Positions 27,441 through 35,876 of a stretch of DNA of 64,000 nt are shown here, one piece after another (the first letter of the stretch is position 1; each line of letters begins with the position of its first letter). Under the pieces are notes generated by a model that worked only from the letters and a program-made list of their open reading frames with translations, ran no database searches and was not told the origin of the DNA. This DNA is from Fusobacterium naviforme. Its GTDB lineage: Bacteria > Bacillota > Clostridia > Lachnospirales > Lachnospiraceae. Location of the stretch: positions 210,024 to 274,023 of the forward strand of contig PYGH01000002.1 in NCBI GenBank assembly GCA_003014445.1. The letters run 5' to 3'. The translations under genes were made by a program, and so were the position numbers.

Positions 27441-29246
27441 TCAGTTTCCTGGGAAGGGCGCCACAGTCTCTGAGCTGCCGCCTCCCGGCCCCCCACTGTT
27501 CTCTCCCGGGCCCGCGGGTCCCTGCGGACTCAGGGCCGCGCTTGTCTCTGCAGGAGCAGGGATTGTCTGACTTTGAGGCCTTGTTCCCTCAACACCCGGA
27601 CCGGCATTGCTGCTCTTTGTCGAGGCATTGACCGCCGCTGCACTGCTTCTCACAGAGCTTCCGTCTCCGGAACCGCCCGGCGCCACTGTCTCCGCCTCTG
27701 TCGCGGAGTTGCTCGCCTGCTCCGGCACAGTTTCCGTATTCTCTACAATCGTCATCGCTTCCGCATCCGAAGGTTCCGTGACCACACCGCTGGTGTTTCG
27801 CGCAATCTTCTTCGAATGTCCCTTGTAGCCGCTGTTGTGGAAGAAGACATCGGACTGCACCTCACCGTTCTTCTTTGTGACAATATTGGTCACCCAGCGG
27901 CTGCCCATGGAGCCGCCCGTGATCTGCTTCTCTATCCCGGGCTGAAGCGTCGTGTCCTCCACGTACTCCACACCGCCGTTATCGTACTCCTCCGTCTTTA
28001 CGGAATGAAGCGAAATTGTGACACCCTCCTCCAGAACCGGCAGACCGATCACCGACATGGTCACAGTCCGGTCATGGAAATTCGCCCGCAGTGCCACCGC
28101 AGAATTCGTCGTATTGACAAAGCGCATGTCCGGGCCGGAGTAACCGTCATAGCTCACCGCAGCGTCCTCTCCAGGAGTCACATAGGAGGGCTCAAAGGTA
28201 TGCGCATGACGCTCCGTCGGTGTGAGCCCAGCCTTGATCACTGCGTTGTAGAGCGTCGAGGAGATCTGGCACACGCCGCCGCCCGGCTCCAGCACGACCT
28301 TGCCATTTAAATAGGCACCGGCGGGCTTATAGCCCTTCTCCAGGGTACGGTTTCCTGTCGTATGGTTGAAGGAAAATTCCTCTCCGACCTGAAGGATGGT
28401 TCCATCTATGGCCTCACAGGCCAGCTTCAGGTTGTTGTTTCTGTCCGCATTTGCCGTTGCTTCCGTAGTAAAGGTGCCGATTACCCTGTACTGTTCCTTT
28501 GCCTGCGCTGCACTGAGTTCCGCCTTCTGTATCTCTGCAGGAATGCGCAGCTCCTCCCCATAATTTTTCTCCTGCATGGCTGTGCGTATGGCCGCAGCGG
28601 CAGCTTCCTGGTTCACGCTGCGCCCGTCCACAGAATCCGAATAGCTGAAGCTGTTTGTCTCCTTATTATATCCGGAAACCGCACCGTTCTTCGCCTGTAC
28701 ATTCCAGCGCTCCGCCATCGCGGCAGCCTCTGCTGCAATCTCTGCATCCAGCCCCTCCGCATCCAGCGCATAGCTGTCCGTCGGTGCCTTGCTGCTGTAG
28801 ATTTCATCCAGTATCTTGTCCAGCTTCACGCTGAGCAGATCAGATATCGGATAGGGCTCATCGCCCTCTCCCGCCTGCTCCAGCACTGCCTTCATGCCCC
28901 ACTGATACTTCTGAAGCACGGCCTTCCGAGCCTCCATCCGCGACATCCCGGTGATATCCACATCATTGATGGTCACCGCCGTCTTCAGTGCAGTTTCCTC
29001 CACTGTACTCTCGGCCGCTGCACTCTGTGCCGCAGCGCTCTGTCCCAAGCGGATGAGCTTCTTCGCTCCGATCACCGCCAGCGCAAGCACCAGTACCGCG
29101 ACTGCTACGCCGACAAACATGCGCTTCCTGCGCTCCCGCTCTTTTCTTCTCTTTCTTCTATAATAACCGCTGCCGGGATAACTGCCCCCCGCTGCGGAGC
29201 TTCTGTTTTCCGATCTTCTGTCGCCTCTGCCCGCTCTGCTGCTCAT
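27441..29246 (-). CDS. VanW-family membrane-anchored protein
   Basis: A 601-residue protein: a basic cytoplasmic N-terminus (residues 1-42), one transmembrane helix (MFVGVAVAVLVLALAVIG), a putative peptidoglycan-binding domain with INDVDITGMSRMEARKAVLQ near residue 95, the VanW domain around 265-400 (GEEFSFNHTTGNRTLEKGY, GGGVCQISSTLYNAV), a G5-like segment near 430-480, and a Ser/Pro/Gly-rich tail. VanW proteins are found in vancomycin clusters, but the family is broad and there is no other van gene here. A role at the cell wall is likely; the reaction is unknown. Confidence 0.9.
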   Translation of the reverse strand: MSSRAGRGDRRSENRSSAAGGSYPGSGYYRRKRRKERERRKRMFVGVAVAVLVLALAVIGAKKLIRLGQSAAAQSAAAESTVEETALKTAVTINDVDITGMSRMEARKAVLQKYQWGMKAVLEQAGEGDEPYPISDLLSVKLDKILDEIYSSKAPTDSYALDAEGLDAEIAAEAAAMAERWNVQAKNGAVSGYNKETNSFSYSDSVDGRSVNQEAAAAAIRTAMQEKNYGEELRIPAEIQKAELSAAQAKEQYRVIGTFTTEATANADRNNNLKLACEAIDGTILQVGEEFSFNHTTGNRTLEKGYKPAGAYLNGKVVLEPGGGVCQISSTLYNAVIKAGLTPTERHAHTFEPSYVTPGEDAAVSYDGYSGPDMRFVNTTNSAVALRANFHDRTVTMSVIGLPVLEEGVTISLHSVKTEEYDNGGVEYVEDTTLQPGIEKQITGGSMGSRWVTNIVTKKNGEVQSDVFFHNSGYKGHSKKIARNTSGVVTEPSDAEAMTIVENTETVPEQASNSATEAETVAPGGSGDGSSVRSSAAAVNASTKSSNAGPGVEGTRPQSQTIPAPAETSAALSPQGPAGPGENSGGPGGGSSETVAPFPGN

Positions 29247-29394
29247 TTTATCTTCTTTCTGTCCTTTACTCTGTCCGTCAAGTATACAGTATCATGAAGT
29301 ATAACATAAACCATGAGAAAAAAAAGGCGTGTTTATGTTAAAATATGTTACGAAATCATTACCCTCCTGCGGCAAAAAAGAAAGGATTTCTACT

Positions 29395-30249
29395 ATGATC
29401 GACCTGCACACTCACTCAACTGCCTCCGACGGAAGCCTCTCTCCCTCTCAGCTCGTCGCGCTGGCGGCAGAACAGGGGCTCTCGGCAATTGCGCTCACAG
29501 ATCACGACACGGCAGATGGCATTTCTGAGGCGCTCTCCGCTGCTGCGAAATGCCGAATAGAGCTTATTCCCGGAATCGAGATGTCCTGTGTGTGGCGGGG
29601 CACAGAGATTCATCTTCTCGGCTACTTTTTGGATGCGGATCATAGCGCAATGCGCCGGGATCTCTCCTGGTTCCGTAAAAAACGTGAGGAGCGAAATGAC
29701 ACCATACTCGACAACCTGGCAGAGGACGGTATCGTTCTCTCCCGGGAGGAGCTCTGCTTCGAAAGGCCGGATACGGCTGTCACACGGGCGCACTTTGCGC
29801 GTCTTCTCGCGGAGAAGGGTTATGTCAAAACACCAAAAGAAGCCTTCTCCGACTATCTGGTCTACGGCGGCCGCTATGTCCCCACAAAGGATGAGATCAC
29901 ACCGGAGCTCGTCATGCGCTTTTTCCAGGCGCACGGCATATGGCCAAGTCTCGCGCATCCGGTTCAGTATCAGCTCTCTGAGGAAGCGCTCGGCGCACTG
30001 CTCTCTGAGCTCTGTCCGCTCGGATTGCGCGGACTGGAGGTCTGGCATTCTTCACAGGACAGCTATCAGAGTGCACGTCTGCTCGGCATCGCCCGGCTCC
30101 TTAAGCTTCTCCCCACCGGCGGTTCGGATTTCCATGGAGACAGCAAGCCGGATATCATGCTGGGACGCGGCTTTGGCTCTCTCCGCATACAGGAGCATGT
30201 GCTGGAAAATATGAAGACAGATCTCGCCGCAATGAGGCAGGGGATGTAG
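29395..30249 (+). CDS. PHP-domain phosphoesterase, TrpH/YciV-like
   Basis: A 284-residue PHP-family metal-dependent phosphoesterase. Seen: MIDLHTHSTASDGSLSP (metal motif HTH), ALTDHDTADG near residue 38, PGIEMSC, and PTGGSDFHGDSK near 245. This is the pattern of 3',5'-nucleoside bisphosphate phosphatases such as E. coli YciV/RnaAM. The ATG at 29395 follows GAAAGGATTTCTACT; an in-frame upstream ATG lacks such a site. It is divergent from the VanW gene and ends in a terminator hairpin. Confidence 0.88.
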   Translation: MIDLHTHSTASDGSLSPSQLVALAAEQGLSAIALTDHDTADGISEALSAAAKCRIELIPGIEMSCVWRGTEIHLLGYFLDADHSAMRRDLSWFRKKREERNDTILDNLAEDGIVLSREELCFERPDTAVTRAHFARLLAEKGYVKTPKEAFSDYLVYGGRYVPTKDEITPELVMRFFQAHGIWPSLAHPVQYQLSEEALGALLSELCPLGLRGLEVWHSSQDSYQSARLLGIARLLKLLPTGGSDFHGDSKPDIMLGRGFGSLRIQEHVLENMKTDLAAMRQGM

Positions 30250-30290
30250 TGTTCAGGGCAGCGTACAGCCAAAAACATCATCACAGCACA

Positions 30291-30330
30291 AGCAGACCAC
30301 AGGATAAGCTCCCGCGGTCTGCTGTATTTT
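30291..30330 (+). terminator. Terminator after the PHP gene
   Basis: AGCAGACC (30291-30298) pairs with GGTCTGCT (30316-30323), followed by GTATTTTAT. It separates the PHP gene from the convergent EF-G paralogue. Confidence 0.6.
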
Positions 30331-30364
30331 ATACTGTTTCAAAACTGCATGTTCAGGGCAGGAT

Positions 30365-32476
30365 TCAGTCCTCCTCGCCCTTGAGCAGAGCGGCTCTCGC
30401 CTCAACTTCCTTCTTCTGCACATCGCCCGGGCACTGCTCGTAGCGGGAGAAGACATAGGAGAACTCTCCCAATCCGCCACTCATAGAGCGCAGATCCGTC
30501 CCATAGCCATAGAGCTCAGACACCGGAATATCCGCCTGAATGACCTGCTTGCCATGGTGATCGGACTCCATGCCGAGAACGCGTCCCCTTCTCCTGTTCA
30601 GATCGCCCATGACATCGCCGGTGCAGTTGTCCGGAACCCGGACCTTCAGAGAGACGATAGGCTCAAGCAGAACGGGATTTGCCTCCATAAAGCCTTTCTT
30701 AAATGCCAGCGTTGCCGCCATCTTGAATGCCATCTCAGAGGAATCCACCGGATGATAGGAGCCGTCCAGCAGAGTCGCCTTGACGCCGACCACAGGGTAT
30801 GCCGCCAGCGGTCCCTTCACACAGCACTCCGCCACGCCCTTCTCAACTGCCGGGAAGTAGTTCTTCGGAACCGCGCCGCCGAACACCTTCTCCTCAAAGA
30901 CATAAGGTACTGTCAGATCGTCTGCGGGCTCAAAGCTCATCTTGACATCTCCGAACTGACCGTGACCGCCCGACTGCTTCTTGTAGCGTCCGGGCGCCTC
31001 CACCTTTCTGCGTATGGTCTCGCGGAAGGCAAATTTCGGCTTTTCAAGCTCAATCTCCGCCTTGTAGCGGGACTGAAGCTTGCTGACTACGATATCCAGC
31101 TGCTGATCTCCGATGCCATAAAGCAGGGACTGATGATTCTCCGCATCTACCGTGGCCTTCAGAGTGAGATCTTCATCCATCAGCTTTGCGAGACCGGAAG
31201 CGATCTTATCCTCCTCGCCCTTGTTCTTTGCAATATAGGCCTTGTAGGTATACGGGGTAGAGATCTGCGGTCTGTGGTAGAGAATGGGCGCATTCTTCAG
31301 CGCGATCGTATCTCCGGTCTGTGTGACATTCAGCTTCGCCATGGCGCCGATATCTCCGGCCTTCAGCTCCGGGACCTCGATTGCTTCCTTGCCGCGCATC
31401 ACATAGATCTTGCCCGACTTCTCCTCCGTCTCCTTTGCGACGTTATAGATATTGATATCCGGCTTCAGCACACCCGTGCAGACCTTCACCAGAGAGTACT
31501 TGCCGATAAAGGGATCCACAATGGTCTTGAAGACCTTTGCGGAGAGGTTCACATCCGACCTGTAATTTGCCACAAAGCGCTCCCCGCTCGTGACATCGAC
31601 GCCCTCGTCCTGCTTCGCGTGGTCCGGGGACGGCAGATAGCGGACGATCGCATTCATCAGCGCGTTTGCGCCCTGTCCGCAGATCCCGGAGCCCATCATC
31701 ACCGGAACCATGTCGCCGGTCGCAACCTGCTCACGCAGCGCAGAGGCGACCTCCTGCTCGGTGAAGCTGTCGCCGGAGAAGTAACGCTCCATGAACTCCT
31801 CGCTCGACTCGGCCACCGCCTCCATGAGCGCCTCTCTCGCAATCTTTAAGTTGTGCTCGGAGTAGTCCGGAATCTCTGCATCGACATATTCCGCGCTGTT
31901 CTCCTTGAAGCGGCGTCCCTTCATCTTCACGATGTTTACAAAGCCGACGAATTCCTCGTTCTCCCGGATTGGAAGCTGAAGCGGGGCCACCTTTTTGCCG
32001 AAGCGGCTCTCAAGCTTTAAGATCAGCTCTCGGTAGCTCGCCTTGTCATCGTCCATATTGGTGACAAAGATAATACGCGGCAGGCGGTACTGCTCGCAGA
32101 GCTCCCACGCCTTCACGGTTCCGGGCTCTATGCCTGCCTTGCAGTTCACGACAATGATCGCGGCATCTGCGGCGCTGACCGCCTCCTCAACCTCGCCCAC
32201 AAAGTCAAAATAACCGGGCGTATCCAGAAGATTGATCTTGATCGGCCCGTTCTCCGCATCCGTGTACTCAAGAGGAAGCATGCTCGCACTGATGGAAAAG
32301 CCCCGCTTCTGCTCCTCCTTATCGAAATCACTGATTGTATTCCCCGCTGCAACAGTTCCCATCTTGGAGACTGCACCGCTGACATATGCCATAGCTTCAG
32401 CTACCGTCGTCTTGCCGGCACCTCCGTGGCCCAGAAGAACAACGTTTCGAATTTGTGAGGTTTCGTAAACTTTCAT
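30365..32476 (-). CDS. Elongation factor G paralogue (EF-G2-like)
   Basis: A 703-residue translational GTPase with all EF-G domains: G1 LGHGGAGKTTVAEAM near residue 16, G3 DTPGYFDF near 85-92, G4 VTNMDDD, then domains II-V including the C-terminal YGYGTDLRSMSGGLGEF. Two features separate it from housekeeping EF-G: GHGGAGKTT replaces GHIDAGKTT, and Tyr89 replaces the catalytic His of the DTPGH motif. The same His substitution occurs in the EF-G2 paralogues of Thermus and mycobacteria. Function in translocation is doubtful; a stress, ribosome-binding or slow-GTPase role is possible. It is monocistronic with its own promoter. Confidence 0.9.
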   Translation of the reverse strand: MKVYETSQIRNVVLLGHGGAGKTTVAEAMAYVSGAVSKMGTVAAGNTISDFDKEEQKRGFSISASMLPLEYTDAENGPIKINLLDTPGYFDFVGEVEEAVSAADAAIIVVNCKAGIEPGTVKAWELCEQYRLPRIIFVTNMDDDKASYRELILKLESRFGKKVAPLQLPIRENEEFVGFVNIVKMKGRRFKENSAEYVDAEIPDYSEHNLKIAREALMEAVAESSEEFMERYFSGDSFTEQEVASALREQVATGDMVPVMMGSGICGQGANALMNAIVRYLPSPDHAKQDEGVDVTSGERFVANYRSDVNLSAKVFKTIVDPFIGKYSLVKVCTGVLKPDINIYNVAKETEEKSGKIYVMRGKEAIEVPELKAGDIGAMAKLNVTQTGDTIALKNAPILYHRPQISTPYTYKAYIAKNKGEEDKIASGLAKLMDEDLTLKATVDAENHQSLLYGIGDQQLDIVVSKLQSRYKAEIELEKPKFAFRETIRRKVEAPGRYKKQSGGHGQFGDVKMSFEPADDLTVPYVFEEKVFGGAVPKNYFPAVEKGVAECCVKGPLAAYPVVGVKATLLDGSYHPVDSSEMAFKMAATLAFKKGFMEANPVLLEPIVSLKVRVPDNCTGDVMGDLNRRRGRVLGMESDHHGKQVIQADIPVSELYGYGTDLRSMSGGLGEFSYVFSRYEQCPGDVQKKEVEARAALLKGEED

Positions 32477-32548
32477 AATTAATGGTTCCTCCTGTCATAA
32501 AGTGTGTCCATTTCCGGGATCTGTCCCTTTCATGAGCAACTAGACAAT

Positions 32549-32577
32549 ATTTTACTAAAAAACGCCAAATAATACAA
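32549..32577 (-). promoter_or_regulatory. Promoter of the EF-G paralogue
   Basis: On the minus strand TTGTAT (32577-32572), 17-base spacer, TAAAAT (32554-32549), about 70 bases before the start codon. Confidence 0.5.
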
Positions 32578-32720
32578 GCCAATCGGACATTTTTAACAAA
32601 TAAAGCGCTCTTTTTTCCTCTGCCGCGGACCTGCGCATGAAAGAATTGACAGCGCCCGCTCCGCCTTCTAAAATAAATGAAATTACAGGAGCCGCAACGG
32701 AACTCAGAAGGGAGAGAAGC

Positions 32721-33815
32721 ATGGCGTCTACCTACGGATTCATAGGGCTGGGGCTGATCGGAGGATCTATCGCAAAAGGACTCCGGAGCGCAGAGCCTGA
32801 CTGCCGCATTCTGGCCTATATGCGGACGCGCGCGCGCCTCGAGCTCGCAAGAAGCGAAGGCATAGTGGACCTCGCGCTGAGTGGCATCGACGACGCCCTC
32901 GCGGAATGCGACATCATCTTCCTCTGCACTCCGGTGGAATACAATGAGAGCTACTTGAGCCGCCTGAAGCCGCTCCTGAAGCCCGGCGCCTTCATCACTG
33001 ATGTGGGCAGCACAAAGAGCTCCATTCAGCGCACTGTGGAGCAGCTCTCCATGGAGCAGCTCTTCATCGGCGGACATCCCATGGCAGGCTCCGAAAAAAG
33101 CGGCTATGAGTACTCCGATCCCCTGCTTCTGGAAAATATTTTTTATCTGCTCTGCCCCACAGCCAATACACCTCCCGCCTTTACGGCGCGCATGGAGGCG
33201 CTCGTCCGCTCGCTCCGCGCCAATCCCTATGTCATCACCGCCGCAGAGCATGACCAGGCAGTCGCCACCATCAGCCACCTCCCGCACCTCGTCGCAGCGG
33301 CGCTCGTCAATCTGGTACAGGATACAGACAGCGAAAGGCACACCATGAAGCAGCTTGCCGCGGGCGGTTTCAAGGACATCACCCGCATTGCAAGCTCCTC
33401 TCCCGTCATGTGGCAGCAGATCTTCAGCTCAAACCGCGCGGCCGTATCCGCGGTGCTGCGCCAGTATATCAGCGCCATGGAAGCGATCGAACAGGCGCTC
33501 CTCACGGACGATATGAGCGCCATCCACGAGCTCTTCACCCGCTCGGGGAGCTTTCGGAGCCAGCTCGCGGACGAGCACGGTCTGATGAATGCCCAGTATT
33601 CCTTCTCCGTACATGTCGCAGACCGCCCCGGCGCGATCTCCATTATCTCCGCCATCCTCGCCGCGGGAGGAGTGAGCATAAAAAATATCGGCATCAACCA
33701 CAACAGAGAGAGCGGCGACGGCGCACTGCGGATCGAGTTTTACGACGCGGACAGCTGTCTGAAGGCGGAGCATCTGGTGCAGAAATATAACTTTGTCATT
33801 GAGGCAAGAAAGTAA
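32721..33815 (+). CDS. tyrA: Prephenate dehydrogenase
   Basis: A 364-residue enzyme of tyrosine synthesis that converts prephenate to 4-hydroxyphenylpyruvate with NAD+. Seen: an N-terminal GFIGLGLIGGSIAKGL dinucleotide motif, GGHPMAGSEKSGYEYSD near residue 118 (active-site His and Ser), and a C-terminal ACT domain (FSVHVADRPGAISIISAIL) from about residue 295, which may sense tyrosine. The ATG at 32721 follows AAGGGAGAGAAGC. It is followed 13 bases later by aroA, giving a small aromatic amino acid operon. Confidence 0.95.
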   Translation: MASTYGFIGLGLIGGSIAKGLRSAEPDCRILAYMRTRARLELARSEGIVDLALSGIDDALAECDIIFLCTPVEYNESYLSRLKPLLKPGAFITDVGSTKSSIQRTVEQLSMEQLFIGGHPMAGSEKSGYEYSDPLLLENIFYLLCPTANTPPAFTARMEALVRSLRANPYVITAAEHDQAVATISHLPHLVAAALVNLVQDTDSERHTMKQLAAGGFKDITRIASSSPVMWQQIFSSNRAAVSAVLRQYISAMEAIEQALLTDDMSAIHELFTRSGSFRSQLADEHGLMNAQYSFSVHVADRPGAISIISAILAAGGVSIKNIGINHNRESGDGALRIEFYDADSCLKAEHLVQKYNFVIEARK

Positions 33816-33828
33816 GGAGACAGTTATC

Positions 33829-35121
33829 ATGCAGAATCACACGAGGGTAATGCTCCGCGGGGCCATGGAGCTGCCCGGCGACAAGTCCATATCGCACAGA
33901 GCCGTGATGCTCGGCTCCATCGCCAGGGGGCGCACCGAGATTCAGGGCTTTCTTCCGGGGGAGGACTGCCTCTCCACGATACGCTGCTTCCGCGCGATGG
34001 GCACGGAGATCACGCAGGAGGGCACGCGCGTCACCGTACAGGGAAGGGGGCTGCATGGTCTTAAGGCTCCCTCCGCTCCGCTCGACTGCGGAAACAGCGG
34101 GACAACCATGCGCCTTTTGAGCGGCATACTCGCAGCTCAGAGCTTCTCCTCTGTGCTGACCGGCGACAGTTCTTTAAGGACGCGCCCCATGGGCAGAATC
34201 ATGCGTCCGCTCCGTGAGATGGGCGCAGAGATTCAGAGCCTCGCGGGTTCAGACACCGCGCCCCTCCGCATCTCCGGCGGCAGACTCTCCGGCATCCATT
34301 ACCTCTCCCCCGTCGCCTCCGCGCAGCTGAAATCCGCCGTGCTGCTTGCGGGACTCTACGCAGACAGTCCGAGCTCCGTCACTGAGCCAAGCCTCTCGAG
34401 GGACCACAGCGAGCGTATGCTGCGGCACTTCGGGGCCAAACTTCACAGCAGCACAGACAGCGAGGGGCGCCCTGTCACCACCATTGAGCCCGCAGAGGCG
34501 CTCCATGCGGCGCAGATATCTGTCCCCGGAGATCTCTCCTCCGCAGCTTACTTCATCGCCGCGGCGCTCCTCCTCCCCGGCAGCGAGCTCCGCATCAACA
34601 AGGTCGGCGTGAACCCCACGCGAAGTGGAATTCTGGAGGTCGCAGAGGCGATGGGCGGCTCCATTGAAGTGCTGTCACACACAGATCATGACGCCGAGCC
34701 CACAGCAGATCTCCTGATCCGCGCCTCCCGCCTGCACGGCACTGAGATCGGAGGCGCACTCATCCCCCGCCTCATTGACGAGCTGCCAGTCATCGCGGCC
34801 ATGGCCTGCCAAGCCGAGGGGCGTACCGTGATCCGGGACGCAGCAGAGCTGAAGCTAAAGGAATCCAACCGCATCCGCGTCATGACAGAGGAGCTTCAAA
34901 AGCTGGGCGCCGCGGTCACGGAGACCACAGACGGCATGATCATAGAGGGGGGACACCCACTGCACGGAGCGTCGATCGCTTCCCATAAGGACCACCGCAT
35001 CGCAATGAGCTTTGCTGTGCTCTCGCTCATCGCGGACGGTCCGGTCCATATCTCCGATCCGGACTGCGTCAATATCTCCATGCCGGATTTTTATGAGCGG
35101 CTGCGGAGCGTATGCCGCTGA
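33829..35121 (+). CDS. aroA: EPSP synthase (3-phosphoshikimate 1-carboxyvinyltransferase)
   Basis: A 430-residue enzyme of the shikimate pathway joining shikimate-3-phosphate and phosphoenolpyruvate. Seen: LPGDKSISHRAVMLGS, LDCGNSGTTMRLLSG near residue 83, SLRTRPMGRI, and KESNRIRVM near 343. The motifs and length fit the family; the class I versus class II form, and so glyphosate tolerance, is not resolved here. The ATG follows AGTAAGGAGACAGTTATC just after tyrA. No other shikimate genes lie in the window. Confidence 0.96.
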   Translation: MQNHTRVMLRGAMELPGDKSISHRAVMLGSIARGRTEIQGFLPGEDCLSTIRCFRAMGTEITQEGTRVTVQGRGLHGLKAPSAPLDCGNSGTTMRLLSGILAAQSFSSVLTGDSSLRTRPMGRIMRPLREMGAEIQSLAGSDTAPLRISGGRLSGIHYLSPVASAQLKSAVLLAGLYADSPSSVTEPSLSRDHSERMLRHFGAKLHSSTDSEGRPVTTIEPAEALHAAQISVPGDLSSAAYFIAAALLLPGSELRINKVGVNPTRSGILEVAEAMGGSIEVLSHTDHDAEPTADLLIRASRLHGTEIGGALIPRLIDELPVIAAMACQAEGRTVIRDAAELKLKESNRIRVMTEELQKLGAAVTETTDGMIIEGGHPLHGASIASHKDHRIAMSFAVLSLIADGPVHISDPDCVNISMPDFYERLRSVCR

Positions 35122-35216
35122 CTGCAGCTCCAGGAAATGTGCCCTCTGCCTGCGCGCTGTTCTGCGGCGCACCCTCGCCTTTTGTCGGGAAATTTCCTGT
35201 AAAGTACAGAAAGTCC

Positions 35217-35244
35217 TTGCACTGCGGCAAATTTGCGCTATAAT
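35217..35244 (+). promoter_or_regulatory. Promoter of tRNA-Val
   Basis: TTGCAC (35217-35222), 16-base spacer and a perfect TATAAT (35239-35244), 18 bases before the tRNA. Confidence 0.6.
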
Positions 35245-35262
35245 AAACAAGTATTCCTTTTC

Positions 35263-35336
35263 GGAACCGTAGCTCAGCCGGGATGAGCGTTCGCCTCACA
35301 CGCGAAAGGTCACGAGTTCGATCCTCGTCGGTTCCA
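35263..35336 (+). tRNA. tRNA-Val (anticodon CAC)
   Basis: A 74-base tRNA. Acceptor GGAACCG pairs with CGGTTCC, the D-arm holds AGCTCAGCCGGGATGAGC, the anticodon loop CTCACAC gives CAC for the GUG codon, and the T-arm has the invariant GAGTTCGATCCTC form. Discriminator A. CCA is not encoded. Confidence 0.95.
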
Positions 35337-35341
35337 CTTTT

Positions 35342-35372
35342 AACCGAACCTGAAAACAGGTTCGGTTTTTTT
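35342..35372 (+). terminator. Strong terminator after tRNA-Val
   Basis: AACCGAACCTG (35342-35352) pairs perfectly with CAGGTTCGGTT (35357-35367) across an AAAA loop and continues into seven Ts. Confidence 0.9.
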
Positions 35373-35623
35373 GTGTATTTCCAGACAGCTGTGTGCCTTC
35401 AGACAGCCGCTAAGACCAGTTTTTGACGGAATATCCGGAGGAGTATACCCAAAGCTCCCAAAATCTCCCAAAAAGTATACCTGGTACCATAGATTTTCCA
35501 TGCCTGTCGGCTGTCGGGCTAAGCTGGTGCCAGAAAGCCTTGCAGCAACATCCACTATCACCTTCCTATCACGTCCACTACAGCTATAGCTGACTGTGGA
35601 ATACCGACAAGGAGGTTATGCAC
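35373..35623. other. Intergenic stretch without a supportable gene
   Basis: This 250-base stretch lies between the tRNA-Val terminator and a tiny ORF. It contains AGTATACC at 35442 and again at about 35473, the 12-bp palindrome CAGCTATAGCTG (35581-35592), and a minus-strand open frame of 73 codons that runs into the tRNA terminator and lacks a ribosome binding site. No known riboswitch or RNA is recognised. It may hold a leader or small RNA for the ORF that follows. Confidence 0.4.
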
Positions 35624-35674
35624 ATGAAAAAGCTAAGCTTTCAACGCATCCTTTATCTGATTAAAAGGAAGTAA
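35624..35674 (+). CDS. Candidate 16-residue cationic small protein
   Basis: ATG at 35624 follows ACAAGGAGGTTATGCAC, a near-perfect Shine-Dalgarno with good spacing. It encodes MKKLSFQRILYLIKRK and stops at 35674. A strong terminator begins seven bases later, which makes this a self-contained transcription unit or a leader. Six of the sixteen residues are Lys or Arg around a hydrophobic core, so an amphipathic helix is possible. It could be a leader peptide controlling ftsH downstream, a small membrane-active peptide, or a chance ORF. Nothing identifies its function. Confidence 0.45.
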   Translation: MKKLSFQRILYLIKRK

Positions 35675-35680
35675 AGACAG

Positions 35681-35717
35681 GAGTGCGGACAAGCTTTGAT
35701 GGTCCGCACTCTTTTTT
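35681..35717 (+). terminator. Terminator after the 16-codon ORF
   Basis: GAGTGCGGAC (35681-35690) pairs perfectly with GTCCGCACTC (35702-35711), followed by six Ts. It sits 160 bases before ftsH, so it either ends a separate small transcript or acts as an attenuator for ftsH. Confidence 0.85.
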
Positions 35718-35876
35718 CATCGTTCAGCCTATATCGCCCTGCACTCTTTTCTTCAAATCTGAAATCTTTGTGAACTCATGGTATTAGGGTCCTTGCCGTG
35801 CTATAACATATATATCATTCACCGTTATGGAGCAGATTCACAGCCACACGCTTCCTTAACGTCAAGGAGGAGCAAG

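Noticed and set aside
27441..29246. Vancomycin resistance from the VanW gene
   Set aside because: VanW-domain proteins are widespread in Clostridia and no vanH, vanA/B or vanX gene is present.
30554..31849. Plus-strand frame of 431 codons opposite the EF-G paralogue
   Set aside because: Antisense of a conserved coding sequence; no start signal or domain.
35340..35561. Minus-strand frame of 73 codons between tRNA-Val and ftsH
   Set aside because: It ends inside the tRNA terminator, has no ribosome binding site, and no known domain is recognised.
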